A stretch of DNA of 64,000 nt, from assembly GCA_016716765.1 (NCBI GenBank), contig JADJVA010000004.1, positions 379,051 through 443,050 on the forward strand. The letters run 5' to 3'. The notes beneath the pieces were generated by a model. It searched no databases. It was not told the origin of the DNA and saw nothing but the letters and a program-made list of their open reading frames with translations. Below, piece by piece: positions 62,309-64,000 of the stretch. Position 1 is the first letter of the stretch; each line of letters begins with the position of its first letter. This stretch comes from Bdellovibrionales bacterium. Its GTDB lineage: Bacteria; Bdellovibrionota; Bdellovibrionia; Bdellovibrionales; UBA1609. Position numbers and translations under genes: made by a program.

Positions 62309-62587
62309 AAATTGCCTCTTTTATTTACTGCAGCTCATGCTCCTTATCGACAGAAAATGGACTCAAGTTGAGACTCTTGTTGAAATGGTAATTTAAATTT
62401 TAGATTCAATTTGCCTCAGTATTGATTCAGAATGAGACGTTTGATCGAAGAATTAATTTACAGTGTTAGCTATCTGACATGCCATTCAGTCTATACGAGC
62501 TTAGAATTTGTTTGCTGGCAGGAATATTGCTGCCAGCGTAAGGTGTAAGATTCCCCTCCAATTTGGAGTAATAGCCTATGACTGTAC
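62309..62587. other. Divergent promoter gap
   Basis: About 280 AT-rich bases separate the leftward M28 gene and the rightward Ig-repeat lipoprotein gene. Both promoters must lie here. I see no RNA gene or other coding frame that I can support. Confidence 0.6.
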
Positions 62588-64000
62588 GTGCATTTTAATA
62601 TTGTGCTTTGGTCCATCGTTGGACTCACTTTAACTTTTGGTTTCAACAACTGCGCGGAGCAGCGGTTTAGCACCGACAGATCTTCGGTGATAGCCATGCT
62701 CAACCAGAGTGGCGGCATTCTCATTAATCGTGGTGATGAATTTACTCAGTCCAAGGCCGTTTGGCTTGATATCGCAGCGGATGGGGCATCAGAGATGTAC
62801 ATTACAAATGACCCAACCTGCTCATCGGGCGGAGATTGGGAGAATTTGAAACCACTCATGCCTTGGGATTTAGAGAAGGAGAATAGTTTAACTTCAGTCT
62901 ACGTGAAGTTCAAGACACGTGCAGGAGTTGAATCAGAGTGCCTCAGTGACGGTATTGTGCACGACAATGTAGGTCCTTCTGTTGCCTTTTTCTCGGGCTC
63001 CGGAATCCATTACGTCCAGTCGACAAGCACAATTCAGTATTTTGGCCAAAGATTCTCTCTCAGGACTATCTGAAATTGAGTGTGCCGGAATCGACAGTCT
63101 CGATTTTCAGCCTTGCTCTTCTCTCCGTTTCAAAGGCTATCCCGCAGGAAAATTCATACGTATTTAGTGTCAGAGCGAAAGACAGAGCCGGAAATATATC
63201 TGAAGCAATAAATCACTCTTGGCTCGTCGATTGGACTCCACCCATCGTCACTTTAAATGAGACGCCTCCTGTAGTTACCGGAAGCGACAGGCAAAGTTCA
63301 CTCTTTCTGCGACAGACAATCTCGCTGGCGTGAAGGATATTTTGTGCTTCCAGCCCGTTACGAATCAAGAAGTTAGGCTGTAAAATGGCGCTTTGAGTTA
63401 TCCGCTTTAACCGATGGAAATTACACAACAAGAATGAAGGCGATAGATAAGGCTGGAAATGCATCTGACTGGAAAGAATACAAATGGCGCGTGGACCTAA
63501 CGGCCCCTCAATAACCCTGGTTTCAACTCCAAATCCTTTTGACAATCGTCTGTCGGCTAAATTTGAATTTGAGGGAAAGATGGTAACGATCCGGTCACGG
63601 CATTTAAGTGTCGAATCGATAGTGGCTCCTTTCAAGCTTGCAGTTCGGGGTCTAATTATCCAGTTTCGGCGGGCTCTCAAAATTCGAAGTTGTTGCCGTA
63701 GATGGAGGGGAAACACCTCTGTGCCGGCCGCTTATTCTTGGCTCGTTGACAATCAAGTTCCAACTGTCACCTGGATTAGCACTCCTGGGCAATATTCAAC
63801 GGATCAGAACCCAAAACTTGTTCTCAGCGCCTCGACACAGGTGGTTCGGGCATTGATAAAGTCATTTGCAAACTGAATGGTGCCCCGATCGAATGCTCTA
63901 ACAACACAATCGCACCAGCAAATCTGGCTGAAAATAGATACCAGGTTTCCGGTGACTGCTACAGACAAGGCCGGAAATTCATCAAGCCCATTGGCACATC
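62588..64000 (+). pseudogene. Ig-like-repeat lipoprotein, several frameshifts, runs off the window
   Basis: The first frame gives a signal with lipobox FGFNNC, then a mature part. Later frames continue with repeats of about 90 residues, each with a D.AGN-type turn and a W..D.TPP/TAP strand: RAKDRAGNISEAINHSWLVD, KAIDKAGNASDWKEYKWRVD, VAVDGGGNTSVPAAYSWLVD. These resemble bacterial Ig-like or HYR repeats of large surface proteins. At least four frame changes (near 63045, 63140, 63290 and 63380 onward) break the gene before the window ends. GTG start at 62588, no clear ribosome binding site. Confidence 0.75.

Noticed and set aside
1..64000. CRISPR array, rRNA, tRNA or prophage region
   Set aside because: No regularly spaced repeats, no rRNA or tRNA sequence I can recognise, and no phage structural genes; only two IS elements and one solo recombinase.

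Overview
The window looks like a chromosomal segment of a Gram-negative, probably predatory or gliding, member of the Bdellovibrionota or a neighbouring 'deltaproteobacterial' lineage. This is an inference from gene content: lipoproteins whose lipobox reads FNSC/FNNC, many secreted proteases, a FHA/TonB-like protein with an AgmX/PglI-type C-terminus next to large TPR proteins and an outer-membrane barrel (the Glt/Agl gliding apparatus set), a leucine-type dehydrogenase, and a yceD-rpmF-fabH-fabD-fabG-acpP-fabF cluster.

Layout. 0-14 kb: secreted subtilase, Kef-type antiporter, an HExxH secreted protein, a QueD-like protein with poor zinc ligands, an M14 murein-peptide-amidase-like lipoprotein followed directly by cytidine deaminase, an exported TerD-VWA protein, then a leftward group apt / small lipoprotein / BamB / YfgM-like TPR, and a Glu/Leu/Phe/Val dehydrogenase. 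14-22.7 kb is accessory: an unknown 866-residue exported protein, a complete IS4-family element with perfect 22-bp terminal repeats and a 7-bp target duplication inside the 3' end of an unknown gene, a membrane-anchored HTH protein, a short solo tyrosine recombinase preceded by two palindromes, and a host-attachment-family protein. 22.7-26.7 kb: S41 protease, then a decayed IS605-type element with divergent tnpA and tnpB and end hairpins.

26.8-38 kb is the most interesting block. A barrel, two TPR proteins and an FHA/AgmX-PglI protein run rightward. A small exported protein, a VWA lipoprotein with calcium-type repeats and another exported protein converge on them from the right. The set resembles a Glt-type envelope machine with a CglB-like adhesin candidate. 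38-43 kb: a two-gene signalling unit (PilZ-like/methyltransferase plus membrane class III cyclase), an esterase behind a perfect 18-bp inverted repeat, and an SH3-barrel protein. 43.4-51 kb is housekeeping: fatty-acid synthesis cluster without plsX, frameshifted rpiB, glyA, an M23 lipoprotein. 51-57 kb: M16 protease and unknown exported proteins.

57-64 kb differs from the rest. Four long genes (penicillin acylase family, a CxxCH protein, an M28 aminopeptidase, an Ig-like-repeat lipoprotein) are each recognisable along their length but broken by single-base frameshifts, most of them curable by removing one base. This is either sequence error near a contig edge or a patch of real decay. No tRNA, rRNA or CRISPR array was recognised. 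All similarity statements come from reading motifs; no database search was run.
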